Shown: positions 1 to 8,661, numbered from the stretch's first letter. The stretch is DNA of 64,000 nt from Fulvivirga ulvae (GCF_021389975.1 NZ_CP089981.1:2257501-2321500); one strand, 5' to 3'. A program made the numbers and translations. Notes: generated by a model from the letters alone, not told the origin.

Positions 1-126
1 AAAAGTATTGAGAATAGCGCTGACTTCGCTGTCATCAAACGGGTAAAGTACCTCTACACCTTCCGGTAGTTGCTGAGGTATGGAAATATTGCTGTAGTAC
101 TTAAGTATATTTTCTGCGTAAGTCAT
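1..126 (-). CDS. DUF4918 / SMUG2-like uracil-DNA glycosylase, N-terminal fragment (partial)
   Basis: An open frame starts with ATG at 126 on the minus strand and runs off the left edge, giving 42 residues. The visible sequence (MTYAENILKYY, then LPEGVEVLYPFDD) resembles the N-terminus of the Bacteroidetes DUF4918 proteins, which belong to the uracil-DNA glycosylase superfamily (SMUG2 type) and excise damaged bases. The diagnostic catalytic motif would lie beyond the window, so the function rests only on recalled resemblance of the N-terminal segment. The region between this start and position 308 would hold the divergent promoters. Confidence 0.5.
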   Translation of the reverse strand, partial: MTYAENILKYYSNISIPQQLPEGVEVLYPFDDSEVSAILNTF

Positions 127-307
127 TCGTAAAGTTATCCAAAACCATCACAACCAGGGCGGTAATCCTGTAAATGAAGTTAATTCAGTTTTTCATAGTA
201 CCCGTCCGGCGGCATTATTTATCCGTTTATCAAAATATTTTAAAGTCTTTGCAACCTTTACCCCTGTAAAGTGCGTCTTATGTGTAGGTCAAAAACAACA
301 AATAAGT

Positions 308-892
308 ATGAAAATTTTAACAACACTGGTAGCCCTGCTATTGGCGGGCACCGTATACGCTAATGTAAACGGTGACGAAAATTTAGCTCCAAAAAAGAAA
401 GTCGCCATCGTTAACAATGTAGAAGCTAAGTACAAGCTCGTCTACATTAACGAAAATCAGGGCGCAGTTTTAATCAATATTTTTAATGACAAAGGTTCGA
501 AGGTTCATAGCCAGACAGTATTGAACAAAGAAGGCTTTGCCCAGCAGTTCGACTTTACTTCGTTACCGGAGGGTTCGTATACTTTTGAAGTAGTACATCC
601 TGATGGTTCTGTAGAAGCAGAGACTATTAACTACACAAAAACACCGGCAGCAGCTTTAAAAGCCAATGTGCTAAGTGTGGATAATGACAGGAAGTACAGG
701 CTGGCTGTGCTAAACAATGCAGGACCCGTGGATGTAAAAATTTTTGACAACAATGACAGGCTCGTCCATGAGTCTACAGTACGTCACCCTCAGGGCTTTA
801 GGAGAATTTACGACATGAAAGACCTTAAAGGTTCTTTTTACAAATTTGAAATCACTGATAACAATAGCACAGTAACACTGGTTACTCAATAA
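308..892 (+). CDS. Secreted protein with two tandem beta-sandwich repeats
   Basis: The 194-residue product begins with a clear signal peptide (MKILTTLVALLLAGTVYA), so it is exported. The mature part consists of two homologous repeats of about 65 residues. Each starts with KYKL or KYRL, followed by an IFND/IFDN turn, a VH-S-TV strand and a tyrosine-rich strand near the end (GSYTFEV, GSFYKFEI). This pattern resembles T9SS sorting-type and DUF3244 beta-sandwich domains, which are common in Bacteroidetes. No catalytic residues are visible. It is monocistronic, with a divergent neighbour upstream and a convergent decarboxylase downstream. Function is unknown. Confidence 0.75.
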   Translation: MKILTTLVALLLAGTVYANVNGDENLAPKKKVAIVNNVEAKYKLVYINENQGAVLINIFNDKGSKVHSQTVLNKEGFAQQFDFTSLPEGSYTFEVVHPDGSVEAETINYTKTPAAALKANVLSVDNDRKYRLAVLNNAGPVDVKIFDNNDRLVHESTVRHPQGFRRIYDMKDLKGSFYKFEITDNNSTVTLVTQ

Positions 893-1022
893 GTTTGTTT
901 TGTTTAGGTAATGGGGCTGTACCGTGTAATACCGGTCAGCCTCATATTTTTTTCACCCAGCCGGGCAATGTGAAATTTACCATTAAAAATCGGTAAACAT
1001 GCCCATGGTTACTTTTTATTGG

Positions 1023-1050
1023 TTTGCAACTGCTTTTGCCAACTGCTGCT
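1023..1050 (-). repeat. Intergenic dispersed repeat, copy 1
   Basis: Read on the minus strand, this 28-base segment contains GGCAAAAGCAGTTG preceded by AGCAGCAGTT. Two related copies on the plus strand lie at 4282-4310 and 4392-4417, and the similarity extends upstream to a GACAGATAAT/GACGGACAG-like segment. All three copies are outside genes. Confidence 0.55.
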
Positions 1051-1082
1051 ACTAATTATCTGTCGAACACATAGGATAAAAG

Positions 1083-2552
1083 TTAATGTCTACCCGAAAA
1101 TTCGGCTTGACCAGCAACTTCCTCATACTTTTCTTTCAAAATAGATAAAGCCAGATCAATACTTTCAAGGTGAGCTCTGAAAGCCAGAATTGCAAATCTT
1201 AGCGTATAGATACCATCAATGGTAGTTGTTGATAGAAAAACACGGCCATCTTCATGAATTTTCCTTGCTACTTCCCGATTAAATTGGCAGGCATCTCCAT
1301 CATCCGGTACAAACCGGAAAGTGATCACTGTTAGCTCAGGCTCCGGTCCCAAGGCTATCCGGGGTATTTTCCGTAGCTGCAGATAGAGGTATCGCGTTAG
1401 CATTAGCTTCTCATCAAGCGCCGCACGGAAAGGCTTTAACCCATGGATCATTAGTGGCAGCCACATGCGCAGTCCTCGGAAGGGCTTCGTAAGCTCAGGT
1501 GATACATCTGCCGGAGACACTTCATCGGCTAAATTGACGGTATCCTGCATATAACTGGCTTCATAGGCAAAGCTGTTTCTAAGCGTACTTCCATGCCTCA
1601 CGATCACTACACCTATGCCATAGGGAAGAAAAAGGCCTTTGTGAGGATCCATTACCACAGAATCGGACTTTTCTATTCCGCGAAATTGCTTCTTACCATA
1701 CTCAGTCAGCATGAAGAATCCGCCATAAGCTGCATCCACATGTAACCAGAGCCCGTGCCGCAGTGCTATGTCTGCCATGCTATCGAGCGGGTCGACTGCG
1801 CCGGTATCAGTTGTTCCTGCTGAGCCAACCAGCAGCCAAGGGTTTAAGCCTTCTTTAAGGTCAGCTTCTATAGCTTTTTTCAGGGCCTCCATGTCCATAC
1901 GGAATCCGTCATCAAGGGCAATATGCCGTACCTGGCACTCCCTTAGTCCGGCTATGTTTATTGCCTTATTGATGCAATGGTGAGCCTGTTTTGACAAATA
2001 AATAACCTGTCTGGAGATATTCTCTGCACGGATACCGGCTGCATCCCTGGCTGCCACTATAGCCGTCAAGTTAGCAATGCTGCCTCCTGAGGCTAAGTTA
2101 CCCAGTGCAGATTGTGGATAACCTATAAACTCCTTCATCCAGTTAATCAGGTGGTTTTCCATCCGTACTGCGCCAGAGTTGGCAAAGAATACCCCGGCAT
2201 ATCGGTTCGTAATATCTGCCCAATAGTCTCCTAAAGAGGAGCTGTAGATTCCACCACCAGGGATATACCCAAAGTGTCCGCCTGATGCAGGATTTAAACC
2301 TTCGTTATCCACATTTTTGGCTACAAGGCCTATGGCTTTTTCCAGATCGATAGGTTCATCTGCTATGGGTTGCTTTGTCAGGTCTATTCCTGTATCATTT
2401 ACCCGGAAAGCAGGAATTTTTTCCAGATCATGAATATTTTCCAGAAATTGCTCTGTATAATTGACTATGGCATCACGCAGCGTACGGCGCTGACGGGCAT
2501 CAGGCTCTATAGCTTTGGCCTGCTCTTCGTAAGCTTTGATCTTATCTCGCAT
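1083..2552 (-). CDS. Pyridoxal-phosphate-dependent amino acid decarboxylase (group II)
   Basis: The 489-residue protein belongs to the group II PLP decarboxylases (aromatic-L-amino-acid / glutamate decarboxylase type). The PLP-binding lysine is K305 in MDPHKG, and the cofactor-contacting aspartate is D273 in HVDAAYGG. The N-terminal HFGYIPGGG and ASGGSIANLTA segments also fit the family. The length is normal for a complete enzyme. It probably decarboxylates an aromatic or related L-amino acid in the cytoplasm, but the substrate cannot be read from sequence. It is divergent from the small membrane-protein gene at 2598, about 45 bp away. Confidence 0.9.
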   Translation of the reverse strand: MRDKIKAYEEQAKAIEPDARQRRTLRDAIVNYTEQFLENIHDLEKIPAFRVNDTGIDLTKQPIADEPIDLEKAIGLVAKNVDNEGLNPASGGHFGYIPGGGIYSSSLGDYWADITNRYAGVFFANSGAVRMENHLINWMKEFIGYPQSALGNLASGGSIANLTAIVAARDAAGIRAENISRQVIYLSKQAHHCINKAINIAGLRECQVRHIALDDGFRMDMEALKKAIEADLKEGLNPWLLVGSAGTTDTGAVDPLDSMADIALRHGLWLHVDAAYGGFFMLTEYGKKQFRGIEKSDSVVMDPHKGLFLPYGIGVVIVRHGSTLRNSFAYEASYMQDTVNLADEVSPADVSPELTKPFRGLRMWLPLMIHGLKPFRAALDEKLMLTRYLYLQLRKIPRIALGPEPELTVITFRFVPDDGDACQFNREVARKIHEDGRVFLSTTTIDGIYTLRFAILAFRAHLESIDLALSILKEKYEEVAGQAEFSGRH

Positions 2553-2597
2553 AAGTCAAAATTGTCATATAATTTTAAACTTTTAAAAAAATTTGAT

Positions 2598-2819
2598 GTG
2601 AACTGGTTGCTGCTGTTTGTATTATTGGTCCTGATCTTTCAGGTAGTGATGTTTTTTATGATCAGGGCGAAGCGAAAAAAGGATAAGCGGGAGAGTGTAA
2701 TCGAAAAGTATAACATCAGAACCCCTGCAGATGCTTTTCGCCTGCTGCAAAATCCTGATCTTCCCGACGAAGATCTCAAAAAGATAGAGGAACTTTACAG
2801 AAAGGACATTAAATCGTAA
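2598..2819 (+). CDS. Small single-pass membrane protein
   Basis: A short frame encodes a strongly hydrophobic helix (VNWLLLFVLLVLIFQVVMFF) followed by a basic segment (RAKRKKDKRE) and a charged tail. This fits a type of small inner-membrane protein with a cytoplasmic tail. The frame stays open upstream into the decarboxylase gene, but any ATG there would overlap that gene's start. I chose the GTG at 2598; TTG at 2607 or the internal ATG at 2649 are alternatives. The gene lies about 50 bp upstream of the next gene on the same strand, so it may be the first gene of a unit with coaX. Confidence 0.55.
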   Translation: MNWLLLFVLLVLIFQVVMFFMIRAKRKKDKRESVIEKYNIRTPADAFRLLQNPDLPDEDLKKIEELYRKDIKS

Positions 2820-2870
2820 CTAGAGTCCCTATTTCCTTAAACTACATAAACATTTAACTGTTAATATTTC

Positions 2871-3470
2871 ATGTTTTCATCTACCGAAGTGCGTTGGTTT
2901 TTTAATGAATCCCTTCCCGAAGCAGTGTCTGATTGGTTTAACCTTTTTGAGCCTCTAAGGCAGCCTCTCAGAACGGATTACTATTTGAAAAATACCGACA
3001 ATGCCCGCATGGGGATCAAACTCCGGGAAGGACAAATCCAGATCAAATGTCTGGTAGCTGAGATGGGTGTTCAATATTACGCCAATGCCGTAGGTAAGGT
3101 GTCTCAATATGAGAAATGGAGTTTTCCGGTAGTGAGTAATGAAGAATGGAGTGCCTTGGTGGCCAGGCCTGATGTCTGGATCCCGGCTAAGAAGGAAAGA
3201 CTGATGTTGAGGTACACGCTGGGCGGTGGCTTTCCCGATCGTATCGAAATGGACGAGCGAATAGAGGAGGGCTGTGAGGTGGAACTGTCAAAAATAGAGA
3301 TTATAGATAAAACCTACTGGTCACTAGCTTTTGAGGCATTCGGGCCGTCTGCTGAAATGAACCTAGAGAAGACTACCAGGGAAATTTTTGAAAGTAAAAC
3401 CAGCCCAATATTCTTTGACGAAGAGAATTCTCTTGGATATGCCCGTTTGATCCACGATATTAATAGTTGA
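2871..3470 (+). CDS. Hypothetical protein, possible CYTH-like fold
   Basis: The 199-residue soluble protein has no signal peptide. It shows alternating charged and hydrophobic strands with E/K/R-rich stretches (MGIKLREGQIQIKCL, KKERLMLRYTL, GCEVELSKIEI), which resembles the antiparallel tunnel of CYTH / triphosphate tunnel proteins, although the canonical ExExK motif is not evident. It ends 1 bp before coaX, so the two genes are almost certainly co-transcribed. A linked function with coenzyme A synthesis is not demonstrated. Confidence 0.7.
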   Translation: MFSSTEVRWFFNESLPEAVSDWFNLFEPLRQPLRTDYYLKNTDNARMGIKLREGQIQIKCLVAEMGVQYYANAVGKVSQYEKWSFPVVSNEEWSALVARPDVWIPAKKERLMLRYTLGGGFPDRIEMDERIEEGCEVELSKIEIIDKTYWSLAFEAFGPSAEMNLEKTTREIFESKTSPIFFDEENSLGYARLIHDINS

Positions 3471-3471
3471 T

Positions 3472-4218
3472 ATGTTATTAGCAGCAGATATAGGAAACAC
3501 CAATGTTGTTTTTGGCCTTTATAGTGAAGGGCAATGGCAAGAAGTATGGAGAATTGATACTAAGGATGAGGCCCAGGGCAAACTCTATCATTCCTTAAAC
3601 AAGCACGTAAAAGAACCCGGAGAGATAAAGGACATTGTTATCAGCAGCGTGGTGCCGTTCTTCACCCCAATACTTACCAAGCAGTTGCAGCAAAAGTTTG
3701 GTGTCACTCCTTACATCATTGGCCCACAAAGTTATCCACATCTGCCGCTGGAGATCCTTCGGCCAGAACAAATAGGAACTGACCTGGTTGCAGATGCTAC
3801 AGCGGCTTACCACAAGTTCAATGGTGACTGCATGGTAGTGGATTTTGGTACGGCCCTGACCTTTATCATTATTGCTAATAAAAAAATAAAGGGAGTTAAC
3901 ATTGCTCCCGGCCTGAAAACGGCCATGAAAGCCCTGGCTGGCAATGCCGTTAAACTACAGGAGATCCCGCTGAAATTACCGGATTCCGTAATTGGTACAG
4001 ACACTACAACAGCAATACAATCGGGCATACTTTGGGGCTATGTAGGCTTGGTTGAGAAAATGATTGAGCGTATAGAGAAGGAGTTATCCACAGAGCTAAA
4101 AGTTGTGGCTACAGGGGGCTTATCAAAAGTATTGGAGCCTTTGCATGATCAGTTCGATGCTGTGGAGCCTAACCTTACCCTGGACGGTATGAGACTCATT
4201 TATGAAGCCATAAGATAG
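3472..4218 (+). CDS. coaX: Type III pantothenate kinase
   Basis: CoaX phosphorylates pantothenate with ATP as the first step of coenzyme A synthesis, in the cytoplasm. The 248-residue length is normal. Visible family signatures are the N-terminal phosphate-binding loop with D6 (ADIGNTNVVFG), the G-x-D motif in PEQIGTDLVADA, the VVDFGTALTF segment around residue 125, and the C-terminal VVATGGLSKVL. The start lies directly after the stop of the upstream CYTH-like gene. Downstream is a 510-bp gene-free stretch with no strong terminator at the stop. Confidence 0.95.
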   Translation: MLLAADIGNTNVVFGLYSEGQWQEVWRIDTKDEAQGKLYHSLNKHVKEPGEIKDIVISSVVPFFTPILTKQLQQKFGVTPYIIGPQSYPHLPLEILRPEQIGTDLVADATAAYHKFNGDCMVVDFGTALTFIIIANKKIKGVNIAPGLKTAMKALAGNAVKLQEIPLKLPDSVIGTDTTTAIQSGILWGYVGLVEKMIERIEKELSTELKVVATGGLSKVLEPLHDQFDAVEPNLTLDGMRLIYEAIR

Positions 4219-4281
4219 GGACAAGTCCGAATCTTTGGGAAGACATTAACTTTTCGCGTTAGAGTCTGACGGACAGCGGTT

Positions 4282-4310
4282 AGCAGCAATCAGCAAAAGC
4301 CGTTGGCAAA
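4282..4310 (+). repeat. Intergenic dispersed repeat, copy 2
   Basis: This copy contains AGCAGCAATCAGCAAAAGCC followed by GTTGGCAAA. It is related to the copies at 4392-4417 (same strand) and 1023-1050 (opposite strand). The preceding bases (GACGGACAGCGGT) also resemble those before copy 3 (GACGAACAGTAGT), so the repeat unit is probably about 45 bp. Confidence 0.55.
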
Positions 4311-4391
4311 CCAGTAACAAGATGTGGATCAAGCAGAATTTCTGGGGAGACTCCAACATTTTACCTCTATGTTTGACGAACAGTAGTGAAT

Positions 4392-4417
4392 AGCAATAGG
4401 CAAAAGCAGTTGGCAAA
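4392..4417 (+). repeat. Intergenic dispersed repeat, copy 3
   Basis: This copy contains AGCAATAGGCAAAAGCAGTT followed by GGCAAA, sharing the GCAAAAGC-GTTG core with copies 1 and 2. It lies about 110 bp downstream of copy 2 in the same orientation. Confidence 0.55.
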
Positions 4418-4569
4418 ATAGGATAAAATAGCAGTAAGCGCAGTTTTATCTTGTTTCACTTGGTAACGTTACCTTGATGGGCTTACTTTTCCGGATTCAC
4501 TCACTCCACAGGTTTTACACTTGACCCCAAATAGTTCTACAGGTTTTTCAGATTGATCCTAAAATGAAA

Positions 4570-4599
4570 ATCAGGTATCCAGTTCCCTGAATACCTGAT
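4570..4599. terminator. Inverted repeat, possible bidirectional terminator
   Basis: A perfect 9-bp stem (ATCAGGTAT pairing with ATACCTGAT) encloses a 12-base loop. It lies between two convergent genes. There is no T-run directly after either arm, so a Rho-independent role is only tentative. Confidence 0.35.
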
Positions 4600-4727
4600 C
4601 ATCCAATTGTAGTGATTGTTGGTATAAAAACGTGCGTAATTTCTAATTGTTTTAAAATAGTTATTGAAATTACTGATTAACAGTATTTAACGGTAAAACC
4701 TGAAAAACTAAAAATTTGGCTTGACCT

Positions 4728-6545
4728 TTATTTTTTTCCAAGCCAGCGCTCTCTGCTTTCTTTCTGCGCTTTGCTAAGCTTCTTGTCCTGTAACTCCAGA
4801 AGGGTTGTTTTATAAGCGGGGTCGCTCTCCATCTCCATAATTGTCTCCTTCTTCTCATCATTTCTTTCGTAAACTACGGTTACAGTGTTATTTACCCCAA
4901 GTTCCACAAGTACATCCGAAATATTAGTAGTATCCGACATGATGTAGTCGCCAATCGATACTATTCGGTCACCGTTTTCAATACCGGCTTTATATAGTGG
5001 GCTTCCCTGATGTGGGTTGCTTACTACAATGGTTTTTCCTTCCTCCAATCTTACATAAGCCCCAAGATAAGACGAACCTGGTTTGGCTTTTTCAAAGTTC
5101 ACGCCTACAGTACTCAAAAGTGACTGGTATTCAGGCATATTGCTTTGATAAATGTACTTAGTGAAAAAGTTCGTGGCAAAGTCTTCTCCGGCATATTCGG
5201 CCAGTGTATTTTCAAGGTCTTTTACCGTATAGGGTATTTCGGTCTTTCCATACTTCTTCCAGACCAATTGCATATAACCATCGAGCGTTAAATCCTTTTT
5301 ATAGTTTCTCAAAGAGAGGTCGAGTGCCAGGCCAAGTACACTGCCATACGAATAATAGGAAACAAAGGTGTTTGTCCAGTTAACAGGATCAACTGAGCGG
5401 GCAGCATCTACAAACGGCGCCTGATAGCTCATTTCAATAGGATTAAAATATTTTAGAGCGGGAGAATTCCAGACATAATTCAGTGTGCCGGACAAGCCCT
5501 CCACATAAGCCTCGGGAGTAATGATGCCGGCCCTGCATAGGATCAGGTTGGTGTAGTAGCTGGTAAAACCTTCTGCAAACCAAAGCTCGCCAGACATATT
5601 GGCTGCTGTATAATCGAAAGGTTCAAGAGGCAGAGGCCTTATCCGCTCCACATTCCAGGCATGAAAATACTCATGCGATACTGTACCGATGTTGTTTTCC
5701 ATTCCTCCTTCTGCCAGTCCTTCCACATCAGTTAAAATGGTTGAGTTTCTATGCTCCATGCCGTCACCGGAAACATTGGCAAGATAGCACGCCAGAAAAG
5801 TATAGGTGCCAAAATCAAAATCAGGAAGCTCCCCAAATACAGCTTTTTCCTGCTCCACAATCTTTTTTACCTTGGCCACATAAGTATCAAGGTCCGCATC
5901 ACTCCCTTTATGATGTAAAACAAAACGAATGGTATACGTTTTGCCGTTTGATGTTTCTGTAAATTCGCGTAGGGAGTAATTGCTTATTTCTGTAGGGCTA
6001 TCCATGAAATAATGCAAATCAGGAGCATAGTAAGTATTTTTTTCAAGATGCTTAAGTTGCGTTGCCACTTTCCAGTTCAGGTCTTCGCGTACTTTGAACG
6101 TTACTTTTATGGGTCTTAGCGCCAGGCGTGGTGCATACATAAAAGTAGCCGGAATATTGAGGTGGGCATGGGTTTCATCTATTTGTGTATAAGTACCATC
6201 TCCCCTGTTTCCGTAAAGGGTGTAAGTGACTACAACAGTGCCATCATGCCCGGAAACATTCCACTGATACGGGTTTGGCCTGGTTACGAGCAGGCTTTTT
6301 CCTTTGCTGTCAGTGGCTTTTACGTTATACACGTTTTTGGCAAACTCATGGAGAGCATACCTTCCCGGAGAGGTACGACTCATTCGCAGCTCAAGCACTT
6401 TATTTTCCAATCCGCTAAACTTGGCTTTTATGGTAGCTTCGTGATGAACGGCATTATCAAAAGAGATCTCATAAACGTTGTGGGTCTGGGCGATAGAGAA
6501 GCTACCAGAAATTACAAGGAAAACCAGGAAGAATAGCGCTCGCAT
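4728..6545 (-). CDS. M61 family metallopeptidase with C-terminal PDZ domain
   Basis: The protein (about 605 residues from the chosen start) starts with a signal peptide (MRALFFLVFLVISGSFSIAQ), which is why ATG 6545 is preferred over an upstream start at 6623. The middle holds the zinc-binding motif SHEYFHAWN and the family motif GDGMEHRNS, both characteristic of M61 (glycyl-aminopeptidase-type) peptidases. The C-terminal 100 residues (GAYVRLEEGKTIVVSNPHQGSPLYKAG) form a PDZ-like domain. It is expected to act in the periplasm or at the outer membrane as an aminopeptidase. It is divergent from the small CPXCG gene at 6701. Confidence 0.9.
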   Translation of the reverse strand: MRALFFLVFLVISGSFSIAQTHNVYEISFDNAVHHEATIKAKFSGLENKVLELRMSRTSPGRYALHEFAKNVYNVKATDSKGKSLLVTRPNPYQWNVSGHDGTVVVTYTLYGNRGDGTYTQIDETHAHLNIPATFMYAPRLALRPIKVTFKVREDLNWKVATQLKHLEKNTYYAPDLHYFMDSPTEISNYSLREFTETSNGKTYTIRFVLHHKGSDADLDTYVAKVKKIVEQEKAVFGELPDFDFGTYTFLACYLANVSGDGMEHRNSTILTDVEGLAEGGMENNIGTVSHEYFHAWNVERIRPLPLEPFDYTAANMSGELWFAEGFTSYYTNLILCRAGIITPEAYVEGLSGTLNYVWNSPALKYFNPIEMSYQAPFVDAARSVDPVNWTNTFVSYYSYGSVLGLALDLSLRNYKKDLTLDGYMQLVWKKYGKTEIPYTVKDLENTLAEYAGEDFATNFFTKYIYQSNMPEYQSLLSTVGVNFEKAKPGSSYLGAYVRLEEGKTIVVSNPHQGSPLYKAGIENGDRIVSIGDYIMSDTTNISDVLVELGVNNTVTVVYERNDEKKETIMEMESDPAYKTTLLELQDKKLSKAQKESRERWLGKK

Positions 6546-6700
6546 TTTTATAGGGTGTTTTAAAGTTGAAGCAACTAAGCTAATGAAAAAATTATATTTA
6601 CAACAGCTACTTTGCCACCCCATCTGAGACGCTCAGCGATGTTGCCTGATATGGAATGGTACCTACAACTTTATGGGTATGGGAGTTGTTACCCTTTAAG

Positions 6701-6889
6701 ATGCTTACTTTGGAGTATTATTTTACATGTCCCTATTGTGGGGAACAGATTTCGATGCTACTCGATATCTCTGTTCCTCATCAGGATTATATTGAAGATT
6801 GCGAAGTGTGCTGTAATCCAATAAGAATAATGTTCGATACGGAAGGAGAAAACCTTATTTCTTTTACAGCCGAATCTATTGAACAATAA
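6701..6889 (+). CDS. Small CPXCG-motif cysteine-rich protein
   Basis: The product of about 62 residues carries two cysteine pairs, CPYCG near the N-terminus and CEVCC about 25 residues later. This matches the small zinc-ribbon CPXCG family found widely in proteobacteria and Bacteroidetes, of unknown role. ATG 6701 is chosen because it directly precedes the conserved LEYYFTCPYCGEQ segment; the extension back to 6656 has no family character. Its stop is 3 bp from the stop of the convergent YkgJ gene. Confidence 0.75.
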   Translation: MLTLEYYFTCPYCGEQISMLLDISVPHQDYIEDCEVCCNPIRIMFDTEGENLISFTAESIEQ

Positions 6890-6892
6890 TCA

Positions 6893-7510
6893 CTATGCTC
6901 CCCTGCGTTGCCTGTACGAATAATAGCTTAATACCACTTTTATAGCTTCTTCTATCGCTTTATTGATGGGCATTAAGGTCTGGCCCAGGTCCGCATCAAT
7001 CGCACGAAGCTGAAAATAAAAGTTGCGCATAACAGGCACAGGTTGCTTTTCGGCTATATGCTTTACTGCAACTGAATGTGCGTCGGGAAATTCTGTTTTA
7101 ATGGTTTTGCAGGTAACAAGCTGTGGGATTCCCTGTTTATCAAGCATGGCAGAGTAACCAAAAAGCCTGCAGATGAGTCCCCGGTCTTTATACTGCCCGC
7201 AAAAGCCCCTGTCCCCTTCACTCACAAACGGACGGAAAGCTTTACAAATAGATACTTCCGGTTCGGAGCGTAACTCTTCAAACCACTTATAAGCCTGACC
7301 GTCTTTGTACAACTGGTAGGCCAATGGAAGGAATTCTAACGGAGTTGCGGCTATATCAGGTTTTTTACAACATAAACCACACCCACTCAGACATTTCATT
7401 CCTGTGGCATCCTGAAAGGTAGCCACCTCCCTCTCCAGGCTCGCGAACACCCGTTCGATAGCCTGAACTTTACGATAGATCGACATTAACTGTCTAAAAA
7501 AACGATGCAA
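6893..7510 (-). CDS. YkgJ-family cysteine-cluster protein
   Basis: The 205-residue soluble protein has a cysteine-rich N-terminal cluster (CLSGCGLCCKKPDI) and further cysteines in SICKAFRPF, FCGQYKDRGLICRLFG and VTCKTIK. This is the layout of the YkgJ / CxxCxxCC family, thought to bind zinc or iron. Its role is unknown. A start at the second methionine (MSIYRKV) is also possible. It faces the CPXCG gene tail to tail, and both neighbours being cysteine-cluster proteins may be a coincidence. Confidence 0.8.
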   Translation of the reverse strand: MHRFFRQLMSIYRKVQAIERVFASLEREVATFQDATGMKCLSGCGLCCKKPDIAATPLEFLPLAYQLYKDGQAYKWFEELRSEPEVSICKAFRPFVSEGDRGFCGQYKDRGLICRLFGYSAMLDKQGIPQLVTCKTIKTEFPDAHSVAVKHIAEKQPVPVMRNFYFQLRAIDADLGQTLMPINKAIEEAIKVVLSYYSYRQRRGA

Positions 7511-7655
7511 ATTTAATCACCTGTAGCTAATAATAGTTCGCCGGATATTAAAAAAATTTCACCACTGATAGTAACCTCTTTGATTTTGTGTTCACTAACT
7601 CATAAGCGGAACCTGAAAAGCTAATAAGAGTAAGGATCAATTAAGTAAATGAACC

Positions 7656-7913
7656 ATGAAAAAGAAGTTTAACCTAAACGATCTGAAAGTAAAAAGCTTC
7701 GTTACTTCGATGGAGAATGGCGAAGAGCATACAGTTAAAGGCGGAGGAACCCTGGTAATAGGCTGTACTGGAGTGATTGCCTGCGGAGGCACTTTACCAC
7801 CACTTACCAACAACACAACGTGCTGCCTTGACACCAAGGTGGAGGCCATATGCAAGGGCTGGCATACTATGCCTTATTGGGATGGCTGTGGCAGCATCAA
7901 CCCTGGTTTCTGA
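7656..7913 (+). CDS. RiPP precursor peptide (class I lanthipeptide / GG-leader type)
   Basis: The 85-residue peptide has a leader with the Bacteroidetes natural-product signature: MKKKFNLNDLKVKSFVTSME, an acidic stretch, then a double glycine at residues 29-30. The LKVxSFVT block is typical of the leaders of class I lanthipeptides from this phylum (pinensin-like) and of related GG-leader precursors. The 55-residue core holds six cysteines (37, 43, 56, 57, 66, 78) and about nine Ser/Thr residues, suitable for thioether rings. No lanthionine dehydratase or cyclase, and no peptidase-containing exporter, lies in the window, so it is an orphan precursor; modification enzymes would have to act from elsewhere. 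Function as a lanthipeptide is inferred. Confidence 0.75.
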   Translation: MKKKFNLNDLKVKSFVTSMENGEEHTVKGGGTLVIGCTGVIACGGTLPPLTNNTTCCLDTKVEAICKGWHTMPYWDGCGSINPGF

Positions 7914-8100
7914 TCATATAATAACTAAAAAATAAGTCAGGGCCGTCGTTTGAGTGTATTTCCAAAACCTTGAGTATCCTATTAGATATTTGAGAATACA
8001 CCGCCGGAATGCCCTTCACTCTCCATTAGATGCCAACAGTCAGAGTGGAGGCGTTCCCGGCCTTGATTTTAATGTAATTTGGGAAAACAGAAGCCTTTCC

Positions 8101-8655
8101 CTAGAAAGGGAGGTTTAGCGGATAAACAATTCCCACAGCAATAAGAGTTTGCGGCTCTTTGCTGATATGATAGCGGATCTCCCCAAAGAGCATTAGTTTC
8201 TTTGAGAGTTCATATACACCGCCTAATCCACCATATGCCCCTATAAACAAGTCGCGTTCATCATCCACTTCAAAAAGAGGACTGTCAGAAAAATTTGACT
8301 CTCCACTAAATTTCAGGTTGATCAGGCTTAGGCCAATAATGGGATAAAATGTGGTATGGTCAACCAGATCAAGTGCTTTTAACTCATATTTGGCCTGAAT
8401 GCTGTACTCCTTTCGGCTAAGGGCGTAATCCATAAACTCATCTGATCCATTGTTTTTGAACGAGAAGTGGATTTCCGGGCCGATTTTTATACCATTTTTA
8501 AGTGCATAAAAAGCTCGGAAGTTATACGATACAGCTTTGATCTGCGTACCAAAGCCTAAACCGGTGCCTATTTCTGCATTTTGTGCTGTTACTTGCTGAA
8601 CAAAAAGGCATAGGCATATCACTCCCATTAAGCCGGCTTGTTTAATTAGATGCAT
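8101..8655 (-). CDS. Outer-membrane beta-barrel-like protein
   Basis: The 184-residue protein has a signal peptide (GVICLCLFVQQVTAQ) and alternating strands with a repeated G-x-aromatic pattern, ending in VGIVYPLNLPF. This fits a small eight-stranded outer-membrane barrel. The start codon lies 6 bp after the stop of the CAP lipoprotein gene on the same strand, so both are probably co-transcribed. No function can be assigned. Confidence 0.7.
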   Translation of the reverse strand: MHLIKQAGLMGVICLCLFVQQVTAQNAEIGTGLGFGTQIKAVSYNFRAFYALKNGIKIGPEIHFSFKNNGSDEFMDYALSRKEYSIQAKYELKALDLVDHTTFYPIIGLSLINLKFSGESNFSDSPLFEVDDERDLFIGAYGGLGGVYELSKKLMLFGEIRYHISKEPQTLIAVGIVYPLNLPF

Positions 8656-8661
8656 GCTATA

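Larger units (their letters stand above)
4219..4727. other. Gene-free stretch between convergent coaX and the M61 peptidase
   Basis: No frame of coding character is visible here. The stretch holds two copies of a dispersed repeat (4282-4310 and 4392-4417) and one perfect inverted repeat (4570-4599). The rest is AT-rich. Because both flanking genes read into it, its main expected role is transcription termination. Confidence 0.6.

Noticed and set aside
1768..1983. Open frame opposite to the decarboxylase
   Set aside because: It lies wholly inside a well-supported gene and has no family character; it is a shadow of codon bias.
6612..6700. Upstream start or alternative frame before the CPXCG gene
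   Set aside because: The region lies between divergent genes and the alternative frame reads into the gene out of phase; the conserved cysteine pairs are only in the chosen frame.
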